A stretch of 64,000 bases of DNA from WTJH01 sp049598145 (GTDB lineage: Bacteria > Bacteroidota > Bacteroidia > Flavobacteriales > Flavobacteriaceae): contig JBMYNJ010000003.1 of NCBI GenBank assembly GCA_049598145.1, forward strand, positions 1 through 64,000, read 5' to 3'. The translations under genes and the position numbers were made by a program. Of the stretch, positions 1-8,734 are shown in pieces; position 1 is the first letter of the stretch; each line of letters begins with the position of its first letter. Under the pieces are notes generated by a model that saw nothing but the letters and a program-made list of their open reading frames with translations, did no database searches and had not been told where the DNA came from.

Positions 1-1727
1 ATATTGATCGCTACAGTACGAGATAAAGCCCAACGAAATTGCTGATGATGTCTGTCCTTAGTCCCCATGATACTGACGTTTTGGTAGAATGAATTAAATA
101 ATTTCACCACATCGTATAAATAATTGGCCACTAAGGCAGGACTGTGTTGTTTAGCCGCTTGCTGAACCACATCCGGATAAAGCAATAATTGTTTAATAAC
201 ATCTTTTTCTTTGGGGTCTAGGGTTATAGAAATAGGGGTCTTTATAGGATTAATCTTGGCTTTTCGCAACAGTGAACATATACGTGCATGCGTATACTGA
301 ATAAATGGTCCCGTGTTGCCATTAAAATCTACGGAAGCTTCCGGGTCAAACAAAATTCGTTTTTTAGGGTCCACTTTTAGAATATAATACTTGAGCGCTC
401 CTAATCCAATGGTATCATAAAGGAGTTCTTTCTGGGATTGGTTTAAACCTTCGAGTTTTCCTAAATCCTCTGCCAGATTTTTAGCGGTTTGAGTCATCTG
501 ATGCATCAAATCATCGGCATCCACAACAGTCCCTTCACGGCTTTTCATTTTTCCACCGGGGAGGTCAACCATACCGTAACTTAAATGAAACAGACGGTCT
601 GCCCAAGAAAAACCTAAACGCTTCAAGATTTTAAAGAGTACCTGAAAATGGTAGTCTTGTTCGTTCCCTACGGTATAAACCATTCCATTCAGTTGAGGTA
701 TGTCAGCTACCCGCTGAGCCGCAGTTCCTAAATCCTGAGTCATATAAACAGCCGTCCCGTCGGAACGCAATAAAATTTTTTCATCCAGACCTTCGCTAGT
801 CAAATCGATCCAAACGGATTGGTCTTCCTTTTGAAAAAACACCCCGGTATTCAATCCTTTTTGAATTATATCTTTCCCCAAAAGATAAGTATCGCTCTCA
901 TAGTAATAGGAATCAAAACGAACTCCTAAACGTTTGTAGGTTTCTTCAAAACCTGCATATACCCAGCCATTCATTTGAGCCCACAAGGCTCTAATATCGG
1001 GGTCTTGAGCTTCCCATCCGCGCAGCATTGCTTGAGCTTCCTGGAGTATGGGAGCCTGAATCTCAGCTTCTTTTTCAGTAAGTCCCTTTTCAATCCCCTC
1101 GGAAATTTGCTTTTTGTATTCCTGATCGAATCGAACATAATATTTTCCCACTAAAAAATCTCCTTTAATCCCGGAAGATTCAGGGGTTTGTCCAGCACCA
1201 AAATGTTTCCACGCTACCATTGACTTACAGATATGTATGCCTCGGTCGTTGATAATTTGTGTTTTGTGGACGTGATTACCAGCCGCCTCTAAAATTCGAG
1301 CAACGCTATACCCCAAAAGATTGTTCCGGATATGTCCCAAATGCAAGGGTTTATTCGTGTTTGGTGAGGAGTATTCAACCATTAGAGTAGGCGAATCTTT
1401 TTCAAGCCCTACATGCCCGTAAGAAGGATTCTGAGCCATCTTTAGTAATGCATCCGTATAGATGGAGTCCGAAAGATTTAAGTTTAAAAATCCTTTGACT
1501 ACATTAAATCCAGTTACTTCTTCGACTTGAGACTCCAGATGTTCGCCGATGCTTTGGGCAAGGACATGAGGTGCTTGTTTGATCTGACGGAGTAGTGGAA
1601 AAACTACAAGGGTAAGATCGCCTTCAAAATCTTTTCGGGTCGCCTGAAATTCAATTGTATGAATCTCACATGCAAAGGTTTCTTTTAAAAATGCGGATAT
1701 CTTTGGTTGCAGTATTTGCTGGATCAC
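1..1727 (-). CDS. argS: Arginine--tRNA ligase, C-terminus cut by the window edge
   Basis: Class I aminoacyl-tRNA synthetase that charges tRNA-Arg in the cytoplasm. The reverse-strand frame is open from the window edge to about 1727, 575 codons, so roughly 15-20 C-terminal residues lie outside. The N-terminus carries IEFQATRKDFEGDLT, typical of the bacteroidotal enzyme. The HIGH motif appears as HLGH near 1345, and KMKSREG near 545 replaces KMSKS, as in many ArgRS. There is no ATG in frame near the N-terminus. I chose GTG at 1727 because it gives the length expected from flavobacterial relatives as I remember them (MIQQILQP...). A TTG at 1748 is the alternative, but it sits inside the -7 box. 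The gene is divergent from the ORF at 1850. Confidence 0.93.
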   Translation of the reverse strand, partial: MIQQILQPKISAFLKETFACEIHTIEFQATRKDFEGDLTLVVFPLLRQIKQAPHVLAQSIGEHLESQVEEVTGFNVVKGFLNLNLSDSIYTDALLKMAQNPSYGHVGLEKDSPTLMVEYSSPNTNKPLHLGHIRNNLLGYSVARILEAAGNHVHKTQIINDRGIHICKSMVAWKHFGAGQTPESSGIKGDFLVGKYYVRFDQEYKKQISEGIEKGLTEKEAEIQAPILQEAQAMLRGWEAQDPDIRALWAQMNGWVYAGFEETYKRLGVRFDSYYYESDTYLLGKDIIQKGLNTGVFFQKEDQSVWIDLTSEGLDEKILLRSDGTAVYMTQDLGTAAQRVADIPQLNGMVYTVGNEQDYHFQVLFKILKRLGFSWADRLFHLSYGMVDLPGGKMKSREGTVVDADDLMHQMTQTAKNLAEDLGKLEGLNQSQKELLYDTIGLGALKYYILKVDPKKRILFDPEASVDFNGNTGPFIQYTHARICSLLRKAKINPIKTPISITLDPKEKDVIKQLLLYPDVVQQAAKQHSPALVANYLYDVVKLFNSFYQNVSIMGTKDRHHQQFRWALSRTVAIN

Positions 1728-1745
1728 AGAATCAAAATTTTTCGG

Positions 1746-1753
1746 CAAAGATA
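1746..1753 (-). promoter_or_regulatory. Probable argS -7 promoter box
   Basis: The reverse strand reads TATCTTTG, an exact match to the Bacteroidota primary-sigma -7 consensus TAnnTTTG. It lies 18 nt upstream of the chosen GTG start. No clear -33 TTG was found at the usual spacing. Confidence 0.5.
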
Positions 1754-1833
1754 CACTTTTATCAGGGGGACTGCTGAGGTTCACAGCCGATAAGTTTCAA
1801 GGGATTTAGAAAGAACGACCCGGTAAATATTAA

Positions 1834-1841
1834 TATCTTTA
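1834..1841 (+). promoter_or_regulatory. Possible -7 box for the ORF at 1850
   Basis: TATCTTTA differs from TAnnTTTG only in the last base. It ends 8 nt before the ATG at 1850, so the transcript would have a very short leader or none. No -33 element is evident. Confidence 0.35.
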
Positions 1842-1849
1842 AAACAAAA

Positions 1850-2275
1850 ATGCTGAGGAATGTTTCCTACAATGACCCTAAGCTTCAAGCGACTATTGAT
1901 GCCGCTGTTGGAGCGCCTTACCCGCTGATGGAGCGATTCAAAAGGAAAGGGATCGGCTCTTCAAAACTAATAGTTAAGCAAGCTTCAAAAGAGATTCACT
2001 CCTTATATGCACTGGATCACAACAATAACAGTTGCAACATCGAAATGCGACCCCAGGGGATTATAATTCGATTCCGCAGTCTTTTGGAAACTTATGCCTT
2101 AGTGATTCCTTACTATAAACTACAGCTCTACAAAGGGGAAGCCGAAGCCTATACGGTTTACATGGATCACCATTTCCTTCGAATCAAAGCCCGAGCAGAA
2201 GCGGATCACCGTTTTTTTAGAAAAATTTTGGCTGAAAAGGCGGCGCAAACACCGCCTTCATTAGAAGATTTATAA
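1850..2275 (+). CDS. Conserved-looking hypothetical protein, 141 aa
   Basis: I do not recognise the family. The protein is soluble-looking, with no signal peptide or membrane segment. It is mixed alpha/beta and fairly basic, with a central beta-rich stretch (IIIRFRSLLETYALVIPYYKLQLYKG, shown here only in part: IIIRFRS and LVIPYYKLQLY) and a helical, positively charged C-terminus. It has its own -7-like box just upstream. It is divergent from argS and convergent with gltA, and its last 6 bases overlap the gltA stop. Its reading frame contains the hairpin that probably terminates gltA. It is likely a real gene because it fills the gap between two oppositely oriented core genes with normal codon use. 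Confidence 0.7.
   Translation: MLRNVSYNDPKLQATIDAAVGAPYPLMERFKRKGIGSSKLIVKQASKEIHSLYALDHNNNSCNIEMRPQGIIIRFRSLLETYALVIPYYKLQLYKGEAEAYTVYMDHHFLRIKARAEADHRFFRKILAEKAAQTPPSLEDL
2235..2260 (-). terminator. Probable gltA intrinsic terminator inside the converging ORF
   Basis: Inverted repeat of 7 bp (AAGGCGG at 2237-2243, CCGCCTT at 2252-2258, 8-nt loop). Read on the minus strand just after the gltA stop, it is followed by a short T run (CCTTTTC). It lies within codons of the hypothetical gene at 1850-2275. Confidence 0.5.
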
Positions 2276-3535
2276 GTTTCTTTCTGTCGCTCCCGTATAG
2301 ATTTGACGAGGGCGTCCGATGGGTTCCCTCTGCATACGCATTTCACGCCATTGGGCAATCCAACCCGGCAAACGCCCTAGCGCAAACATAACCGTAAACA
2401 TCTCCGTAGGGATCCCGAGAGCTCGGTAAATAATTCCGGAATAAAAATCCACATTGGGGTATAACTTACGCTCAACGAAATAAGGATCTTTAAGTGCTTC
2501 TTGTTCCAAGCCTTTGGCAATCTCCAAAATAGGGTCTTCAATTCCCAAATCATTCAGAACTTCATCTGCTGCCTTTTTGATGATACGAGCTCGGGGATCA
2601 AAGTTTTTATACACCCGATGTCCAAAGCCCATTAAACGGAAGGGATCGTTTTTATCTTTGGCCTTGGCCATATACTTCTTCGTGTCTCCCCCATCCTGTC
2701 GAATAGCTTCCAACATTTCTAAAACCGCTTGATTGGCGCCCCCATGTAACGGACCCCACAGAGCGGAAATCCCTGAGGAAACCGAAGCAAACAAACCCGC
2801 TTGGGAGGACCCAACAATGCGAACGGTAGAGGTCGAACAGTTCTGTTCGTGATCGGCATGTAAAATCAATAGCTTGTTAATGGCATTAATGACCTTCATA
2901 TTGGGGACATAATCCTGATGGGGCATTTTAAACATCATGTGCGCGATGTTTTGCTCATAATCCAGAGATGTATTTGCATAATTTAAAGGAAGCCCTTTGA
3001 CCTTTCGATGTGCCCAGGCACAAAGAATCGGAAATTTAGCCATCAGTAGTACAATGGCATCATACATATCCTTTTCCGAATCAACGTCAACGGAGGAGGG
3101 ATTAAATGCGATTAATGCCGATGTCAATGAAGACAAAACTCCCATTGGATGTGCCGCTTTAGGGAAGCTTTTTAAGATGATTTTAATGTCTTCATCTACC
3201 AAAGATTCTGTACGGATATCGGCATCAAACTTCTTAATCTGTTGTGCCGTAGGCATATCCCCAAAAATAAGGAGATAAGCGACCTCCAAAAAAGAGGCCT
3301 TATCAGCCAATTCTTCAATAGAATATCCTCGGTAGCGAAGTATTCCTTGCTCCCCATCCAAGAAAGTGATCCCGCTTTGGCAAGAGCCGGTATTCTTAAA
3401 TCCTGGATCGTAAGTAATTAATCCGGTTTGGGATCGAAGGCTTTTAATATCAATTCCTAGTTCGCTTTCGGAACCTTGAACAAGGGGAAATTCAAAGCTT
3501 TTATCTCCATGGGTTAAAGTAACTGACTGACTCAT
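2270..3535 (-). CDS. gltA: Citrate synthase
   Basis: Condenses acetyl-CoA and oxaloacetate to citrate at the entry of the TCA cycle. The 421-aa product has the usual length of the hexameric type II bacterial enzyme, with its N-terminal beta domain (SVTLTHGDKSFEFPLVQG). Active-site regions are visible: HADHEQNCSTSTVR, GPLHGGANQAVLEML and GFGHRVYKNFDPRA, containing the catalytic histidines, plus the arginines near the C-terminus. The frame extends to a TTG at 3541, but ATG at 3535 (MSQSVTL) fits the family better. It is the last gene of carA-eno-gltA, 33 nt after eno. Confidence 0.96.
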   Translation of the reverse strand: MSQSVTLTHGDKSFEFPLVQGSESELGIDIKSLRSQTGLITYDPGFKNTGSCQSGITFLDGEQGILRYRGYSIEELADKASFLEVAYLLIFGDMPTAQQIKKFDADIRTESLVDEDIKIILKSFPKAAHPMGVLSSLTSALIAFNPSSVDVDSEKDMYDAIVLLMAKFPILCAWAHRKVKGLPLNYANTSLDYEQNIAHMMFKMPHQDYVPNMKVINAINKLLILHADHEQNCSTSTVRIVGSSQAGLFASVSSGISALWGPLHGGANQAVLEMLEAIRQDGGDTKKYMAKAKDKNDPFRLMGFGHRVYKNFDPRARIIKKAADEVLNDLGIEDPILEIAKGLEQEALKDPYFVERKLYPNVDFYSGIIYRALGIPTEMFTVMFALGRLPGWIAQWREMRMQREPIGRPRQIYTGATERNL

Positions 3536-3568
3536 ATTCAAATTATTTTAGATAACAGGATTCCTAAA

Positions 3569-4855
3569 CTACACCTTAAAGGCATCGTTACCAGGAAATA
3601 CTGCTTGGTTTTCAAGTTCTTCTTCGATACGAAGCAACTGGTTGTATTTTGCCATACGGTCGCTTCGAGAAGCAGAACCCGTTTTGATTTGACCCGTATT
3701 CAGGGCAACGGCAAGGTCGGCAATCGTATTGTCTTCGGTTTCTCCGGAACGGTGCGACATAACAGCGGTATAACCTGCTCGATGGGCCATTTCAACGGCT
3801 GCAATAGTTTCCGATAAAGTCCCAATTTGGTTGACTTTAATCAGGATAGAATTTGCGATGCTTTGATCAATTCCTTTGGAAAGCCTTTCAACATTAGTCA
3901 CAAATAAATCATCTCCAACTAACTGTACATGGTCTCCAGCTTTTTCAGTAAGGGATTTCCATCCTTCCCAATCATTTTCGTCCATTCCATCTTCAATTGA
4001 AATGATCGGATATTTTTGGGCCAAGTCTGCTAAATATTGGGCTTGTTCTTCACTGGAACGTACAGAGGCTTGGGGGCCTTCAAAAATGGTGTAATCGTAT
4101 TTCCCGTCTTTAAAAAATTCAGAGGCGGCACAATCCAAAGCAATTTTGACTTGGCTTCCAGGGGTATATCCTGCATTTTCAACGGCTTTAAGGATAGTCT
4201 CCAAGGCATCTTCGGTTCCGTCTAAAGTGGGAGCAAACCCACCTTCATCCCCAACAGCAGTGCTTAAACCACGGGATTTTAAAACTTTCTTTAAATGGTG
4301 GAAGATCTCTGTTCCCATTTGCATGGCTTGGGTAAAAGAAGCAGCCCCAACAGGCATTACCATAAACTCCTGAAAAGCGATAGGGGCATCGGAGTGCGAT
4401 CCGCCATTGATGATATTCATCATCGGCAAAGGCAAAGTGTGCGCACTTACGCCGCCGATGTAGCGATATAAAGGCATCCCTAATTCATTGGCTGCAGCCT
4501 TGGCAGCCGCAAGGGAGACCCCTAAAATAGCATTGGCTCCTAATTTAGATTTATTGGGGGTGCCGTCGGCATCCAACATCATCTGATCAATCTTGTTTTG
4601 TTCAAAGACCGACATTCCTACAAGCAATGGGGCCAAAGTATCATTTACATTCGAAACGGCTTGGGAAACTCCCTTCCCCATATAAGTCTCTCCTCCATCT
4701 CGAAGCTCTACTGCTTCATGTTCCCCAGTGGAAGCCCCGGAAGGTACTGCGGCTCGGCCCAATATTCCATTTTCGGTAATGACATCCACTTCTACTGTGG
4801 GATTTCCTCGAGAATCGAGAATCTGTCGGGCGTGAACTTTCAAAATAACACTCAT
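3569..4855 (-). CDS. eno: Enolase (phosphopyruvate hydratase)
   Basis: Interconverts 2-phosphoglycerate and phosphoenolpyruvate in glycolysis. The 428-aa length is standard. Recognisable regions are RQILDSRGNPTVEVDV at the N-terminus, the mobile loop SGASTGEHEAVELRDG, the metal ligands in ALDCAASEF, ISIEDGMDENDW and LVGDDLFVTN, the catalytic lysine in ILIKVNQIGT, and the C-terminal signature MSHRSGETEDNTIADL. Nine bases separate it from the carA stop, so it is probably co-transcribed with carA upstream and gltA downstream. Confidence 0.97.
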   Translation of the reverse strand: MSVILKVHARQILDSRGNPTVEVDVITENGILGRAAVPSGASTGEHEAVELRDGGETYMGKGVSQAVSNVNDTLAPLLVGMSVFEQNKIDQMMLDADGTPNKSKLGANAILGVSLAAAKAAANELGMPLYRYIGGVSAHTLPLPMMNIINGGSHSDAPIAFQEFMVMPVGAASFTQAMQMGTEIFHHLKKVLKSRGLSTAVGDEGGFAPTLDGTEDALETILKAVENAGYTPGSQVKIALDCAASEFFKDGKYDYTIFEGPQASVRSSEEQAQYLADLAQKYPIISIEDGMDENDWEGWKSLTEKAGDHVQLVGDDLFVTNVERLSKGIDQSIANSILIKVNQIGTLSETIAAVEMAHRAGYTAVMSHRSGETEDNTIADLAVALNTGQIKTGSASRSDRMAKYNQLLRIEEELENQAVFPGNDAFKV

Positions 4856-4864
4856 GTTTTAAAT

Positions 4865-5977
4865 TCAATTGGTTTTATAGGTTAATAATAGTTCTTTAAA
4901 CTGATCAAATAAGTAGGTGGCATCGTTTGTTCCGGGAGCTGCTTCAGGATGGTATTGAACTGAAAAACAGTTGTGTCCTTCCACCTCAATTCCAGCGACG
5001 GTATCGTCGTTTAAGTGTAAGTGTGTGATCGTAACATTGGGATGCGCTTCCGTAGCTGCTTTATCGATCGCGAACCCGTGATTTTGCGAAGTGATTTCCC
5101 CTTTTTTCGTTTTAAGATTAATCACTGGATGGTTAATCCCCCGGTGTCCATTAAACATTTTATAAGTAGGAATACCGTTGGCCAAAGCAATGACTTGATG
5201 TCCTAAACAGATTCCAAAAAGAGGTTTTTTATCGGCCAAAATGGCTTGAGCTAAGGCAATAGGTTCTTTTAATGGCTCAGGGTCTCCCGGACCATTCGAA
5301 AGAAAATACCCATCAGGTTCCCAGGCTCGCATGGTTTCATAGGTGGTGTCATACGGAAATACTTTGACCTGAATCCCTCTTGCTGTAATGTGATTTAGGA
5401 TATTTTGCTTTACTCCTAAATCCAATACAGCTACTTTTAGAGGAGCATTAGGATTTCCCAGAGTGTAGGGCTCTTGGGTAGAGACTTTAGAAGCCAACTC
5501 TAGGCCTTCCATAGCGGGTTGTTGCTGCAATTGTTTGTGGATTTGATCTAATCGATCCAAATCGGTAGTAATCGCAGCATTCATAGCTCCATGATCACGA
5601 ATATAGCGAACCAGGGCACGGGTGTCTACGTCAGAAATCGTCAGGCGTTCGGCCGCTTTTAAATAAGCGTCTAAGCTGTTGTCCGCTGCCGGACGTGAAT
5701 ACGGGTAGCTAAAATTTTTACAGACCAACCCGGCAATCTTAATTCCTTGGGACTGATCATCTTCACTAAACACGCCGTAGTTTCCAATATGAGCGTTCGT
5801 AGTAACCATGATCTGACCAAAATATGAGGGATCAGTGAAAATCTCTTGATATCCAGTCATTCCGGTGTTAAAACAAATCTCACCGAAGGAAGTTCCCACT
5901 AATCCGGTTGTTTTTCCTCGAAATTGGGTTCCATCAGCAAGCAGTAAAACGGCGGGTTTTCTTTCAGTATATTTCAT
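4865..5977 (-). CDS. carA: Carbamoyl-phosphate synthase small subunit
   Basis: Glutamine amidotransferase subunit that hydrolyses glutamine and passes ammonia to CarB for arginine and pyrimidine synthesis. The protein is 370 aa. The N-terminal CPSase small domain includes SFGEICFNTGMTGYQEIFTD. The C-terminal class I amidotransferase domain has its cysteine nucleophile in FGICLGHQVIALA and the His-Glu pair in QYHPEAAPG. No carB lies nearby, so the large subunit must be encoded elsewhere. It is the first gene of the carA-eno-gltA run, immediately after the ribosomal operon terminator. Its own promoter is not clear. Confidence 0.96.
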   Translation of the reverse strand: MKYTERKPAVLLLADGTQFRGKTTGLVGTSFGEICFNTGMTGYQEIFTDPSYFGQIMVTTNAHIGNYGVFSEDDQSQGIKIAGLVCKNFSYPYSRPAADNSLDAYLKAAERLTISDVDTRALVRYIRDHGAMNAAITTDLDRLDQIHKQLQQQPAMEGLELASKVSTQEPYTLGNPNAPLKVAVLDLGVKQNILNHITARGIQVKVFPYDTTYETMRAWEPDGYFLSNGPGDPEPLKEPIALAQAILADKKPLFGICLGHQVIALANGIPTYKMFNGHRGINHPVINLKTKKGEITSQNHGFAIDKAATEAHPNVTITHLHLNDDTVAGIEVEGHNCFSVQYHPEAAPGTNDATYLFDQFKELLLTYKTN

Positions 5978-6001
5978 TTGATTTCGATGTAAAATTAAGA
6001 T

Positions 6002-6034
6002 AAAAAAAAGGACAAACCATAGGGTTTGTCCTTC
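6002..6034 (-). terminator. Intrinsic terminator of the ribosomal super-operon
   Basis: Perfect 11-bp inverted repeat (6008-6018 with 6023-6033, 4-nt loop). On the minus strand it is followed by eight T residues. It sits 31 nt after the rplQ stop and ends transcription of the rpsL-rplQ array before carA. Confidence 0.88.
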
Positions 6035-6064
6035 AGAATATTGGAGCCGGGAAACACCTGAGTG

Positions 6065-6607
6065 TTAGGCATTATCATCGGCAGTATCTTCAGATTTTTC
6101 AACGGCTTTCTCTTCAACAGTTGGAGTTTCCTCGGCTGAAGCCTCAACTGGTGGAGCTTCCTGGACCTCTTCCACTGGAGCAGCTTCCTTTTTGGTGCGG
6201 CTACGGCGTGTAGTCTTTTTCTTGGCCGGTTTTTCAGTGGTGTAAGTTTCGTTAAAATCCACCAATTCAATCATGGCCATAGATGCGTTATCTCCCAAAC
6301 GATTTCCCAATCGGATGATTCGCGTATATCCTCCTGGACGGTCCCCTACCTTTTGGGCTACTGGGCCGAAAAGTTCGGTCACAGCATATTTGTTCCGTAA
6401 GGAACTAAAAGCGAGTCGTCGGTTATGGGTCGTATCGTTTTTGGCTTTGGTGATGATAGGCTCTACAAAAACCTTGAGCGCCTTGGCCTTAGTTAAGGTC
6501 GTATTGATTCGTTTATGTTCAATCAAACTGCAAGCCATATTGGCAAGCATCGACTTGCGGTGGGCGGTTTTACGCCCCAAGTGCATTACTTTTTTTCCGT
6601 GTCTCAT
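6065..6607 (-). CDS. rplQ: 50S ribosomal protein bL17 with long acidic tail
   Basis: Large-subunit protein near the exit tunnel. Residues 1-125 form the normal L17 core (MRHGKKVMHLGRKTAHRKSM, then the RLGNRLGDNASMAMIELVD region). Residues from about 126 to 180 form a low-complexity tail: first lysine/arginine-rich, then Ala/Glu/Pro/Val repeats ending in DTADDNA. E. coli L17 stops near 127 aa. Such extensions are usual in Bacteroidota. It is the last gene of the operon, 25 nt after rpoA. Confidence 0.96.
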   Translation of the reverse strand: MRHGKKVMHLGRKTAHRKSMLANMACSLIEHKRINTTLTKAKALKVFVEPIITKAKNDTTHNRRLAFSSLRNKYAVTELFGPVAQKVGDRPGGYTRIIRLGNRLGDNASMAMIELVDFNETYTTEKPAKKKTTRRSRTKKEAAPVEEVQEAPPVEASAEETPTVEEKAVEKSEDTADDNA

Positions 6608-6632
6608 CTCAGATCATTTGTGCGCTAAGCGC

Positions 6633-7625
6633 TTATTCTTTATCTAATTTGTATTTCGAGAGGTCCATTCCAAATTGAAGTCCCTTTAACACCACAAGCT
6701 CTTCCAGCTCGGTAAGAGATTTCTTTCCAAAGTTTCGGAATTTCATCAAATCGTTTTTGTTATAGGAAACCAGATCGCCTAAGGTATCTACTTCGGCCGC
6801 CTTTAAGCAGTTTAAAGCGCGAACGGATAGATCCATATCGGTCAGTTTAGTTTTTAACAACTGTCGCATGTGTAAAGACTCCTCATCATAGGTTTCTGTT
6901 TCAGCGATCTCATCAGATTCTAAAGTGATGCGCTCATCGGAGAACAACAAGAAGTGGTGGATTAAAGTTTTAGCCGCTTCGGTCAATGCATCTTTCGGAT
7001 GGATAGAGCCATCGGTGACTACTTCAAAAAGGAGTTTTTCGTAATCCGTTTTTTGTTCCACACGGAAATTTTCGATGCTATACTTCACATTTTTAATCGG
7101 AGTATAAATGGAATCGATAGCGATTACTCCTAAGGCAGCATTCGGATTTTTATTTTCCTCAGCTGGAACATAACCTCTACCCTTTTCTATAGTGACTTCC
7201 ATATTTAACTGAACGTCCTTTTCCAAATTACAGATCACCAAATCGGGATTTAATACCTGAAAACCGGAAATGAATTTTTGAAAGTCAGAAGCTTTCAATT
7301 GATCCTGGCCTCCAAAGGAAATGGTTACTTTTTCGTTTTCCACTTCATCAATCTGACGCTTGAGTCGGATTTGTTTGAGGTTGAGGATAATCTCAGTTAC
7401 GTCTTCAACCACTCCGGGGATCGTAGAGAATTCGTGTTCTACTCCCTCGATTTTAAGCGATGTGATGGCAAATCCTTCCAAGGAAGAAAGCAACACTCGG
7501 CGAAGTGCGTTTCCAACCGTCAACCCATAACCGGGTTCCAGAGGACGAAATTCGAATTTGCCTTCGAATTCGGAGGAATCGATCATGATGACTTTGTCGG
7601 GTTTTTGAAAATTTAATATAGCCAT
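6633..7625 (-). CDS. rpoA: DNA-directed RNA polymerase subunit alpha
   Basis: Alpha subunit nucleates RNA polymerase assembly. The 330-aa protein has the dimerising N-terminal domain (EPGYGLTVGNALRRVLLSSLEG) and, after an acidic linker near residue 240, the C-terminal helix-hairpin-helix domain (LSVRALNCLKAAEVDTLGDL, then FRNFGKKSLTELEELV) that binds UP elements and regulators. It lies between rpsD and rplQ in the usual alpha-operon order. Confidence 0.97.
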   Translation of the reverse strand: MAILNFQKPDKVIMIDSSEFEGKFEFRPLEPGYGLTVGNALRRVLLSSLEGFAITSLKIEGVEHEFSTIPGVVEDVTEIILNLKQIRLKRQIDEVENEKVTISFGGQDQLKASDFQKFISGFQVLNPDLVICNLEKDVQLNMEVTIEKGRGYVPAEENKNPNAALGVIAIDSIYTPIKNVKYSIENFRVEQKTDYEKLLFEVVTDGSIHPKDALTEAAKTLIHHFLLFSDERITLESDEIAETETYDEESLHMRQLLKTKLTDMDLSVRALNCLKAAEVDTLGDLVSYNKNDLMKFRNFGKKSLTELEELVVLKGLQFGMDLSKYKLDKE

Positions 7626-7645
7626 AGTACGTAATTGCTGATTAA

Positions 7646-8254
7646 TTATTTAGAGTAAAGTTCGACGATGAGTTGTTCCTTGATTTGCTCAGGAATCTGT
7701 AAACGCTGGGGTAGGGTAACATAAGTACCTTCCATGGTATCGCGGTTCCAGGTCAACCACTCATAGACATTACTACTACTCCCGTCAAGCGATTCGGCGA
7801 TCACTTGAAGAGATTTTGATTTTTCGCGGACTCCCACAACATCCCCTACCCGTAATTGATACGAAGGAACATTTACGATGTTTCCGTTGACAGTGATGTG
7901 GCGATGAGAAACCAATTGGCGGGCGCCTGAACGCGTTTTCCCGATCCCCAATCGATAAACTACGTTATCCAAACGAGATTCACATAGCTGTAAAAGTACT
8001 TCCCCGGTCACCCCTTTACTGCGACTGGCTTTTTCGAAAAGGTTACGGAATTGACGTTCCAAAATGCCATAGGTAAATTTGGCTTTTTGCTTCTCCATCA
8101 ATTGGATGGCATATTCAGATTTTTTACCTCGGCGACGGTTGTTTCCGTGTTGTCCCGGAGGATAATTGCGTTTTTCAAACGACTTGTCTTCTCCAAAAAT
8201 GGGTTCTCCAAATTTGCGAGCAATTTTTGTTTTTGGACCGGTATATCTAGCCAT
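7646..8254 (-). CDS. rpsD: 30S ribosomal protein uS4
   Basis: Primary 16S rRNA-binding protein that starts assembly of the 30S body and often represses its own synthesis. The 202-aa protein starts MARYTGPKTKIARKFGEPIF and has the S4 RNA-binding domain (ESRLDNVVYRLGIG, RQLVSHRHITVNG). The N-terminal region lacks zinc-binding cysteines, so it is a C-minus S4. An unusually long, structured 86-nt gap separates it from rpsK. Confidence 0.97.
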   Translation of the reverse strand: MARYTGPKTKIARKFGEPIFGEDKSFEKRNYPPGQHGNNRRRGKKSEYAIQLMEKQKAKFTYGILERQFRNLFEKASRSKGVTGEVLLQLCESRLDNVVYRLGIGKTRSGARQLVSHRHITVNGNIVNVPSYQLRVGDVVGVREKSKSLQVIAESLDGSSSNVYEWLTWNRDTMEGTYVTLPQRLQIPEQIKEQLIVELYSK

Positions 8255-8267
8255 AGTTTTAAATTTT

Positions 8268-8319
8268 GTGCGGGCCTGTGAATTAAGGTCTTTAATCCTT
8301 CGACAGGGGGCTCCTGCAC
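8268..8319 (-). promoter_or_regulatory. Structured RNA leader before rpsD, possible S4 autoregulatory element
   Basis: In the 86-nt rpsK-rpsD gap, arms nest symmetrically: GTGC at 8268-8271 with GCAC at 8316-8319, CCTGT at 8275-8279 with ACAGG at 8303-8307, and AAGG at 8285-8288 with CCTT at 8297-8300. A competing inner pairing is possible, ATTAA at 8282-8286 with TTAAT at 8292-8296. Most neighbouring gaps are much shorter. S4 is a known autoregulator, so a leader is plausible; this role is inference. Confidence 0.5.
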
Positions 8320-8340
8320 GTGGTTAATGATAATACTGTA

Positions 8341-8724
8341 TTAGACGCGTCGACGTTTAGGAGGACGACATCCGTTGTGTGGAAGTGGAGTAACATCAAC
8401 AATTTCAGTTACTTCAATTCCATTATTATGTAAGGTTCGGATAGCCGACTCACGACCATTTCCGGGGCCTTTAACGAAAACACGCACTTTTCTTAATCCG
8501 GCTTCCTGCGCAATTTTGGCACAATCTTCTGCAGCAGTTTGAGCAGCATAGGGCGTGTTCTTTTTGGAGCCTCTAAAGCCCATTTTTCCGGCAGAGGACC
8601 AAGAGATCACTTCTCCTTTGAGGTTGGTTAAAGAAATGATGATGTTGTTAAATGAAGCATTGATGTGTGCTTCACCGTTTGACTCTACCACCACCTTGCG
8701 TTTTTTACTAGATGCTTTTGCCAT
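8341..8724 (-). CDS. rpsK: 30S ribosomal protein uS11
   Basis: Platform protein of the small subunit. The 127-aa product carries the family core (HINASFNNIIISLTNLKGEV, then SSAGKMGFRGSKKNTPYAAQ) and the typical basic C-terminus HNGCRPPKRRRV. It follows rpsM by 10 nt. Confidence 0.97.
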   Translation of the reverse strand: MAKASSKKRKVVVESNGEAHINASFNNIIISLTNLKGEVISWSSAGKMGFRGSKKNTPYAAQTAAEDCAKIAQEAGLRKVRVFVKGPGNGRESAIRTLHNNGIEVTEIVDVTPLPHNGCRPPKRRRV

Positions 8725-8734
8725 AATCTAATGC

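Noticed and set aside
5995..6270. Arg/Lys/Leu-rich frame of 91 codons
   Set aside because: It is another frame of the low-complexity rplQ tail and runs through the operon terminator.
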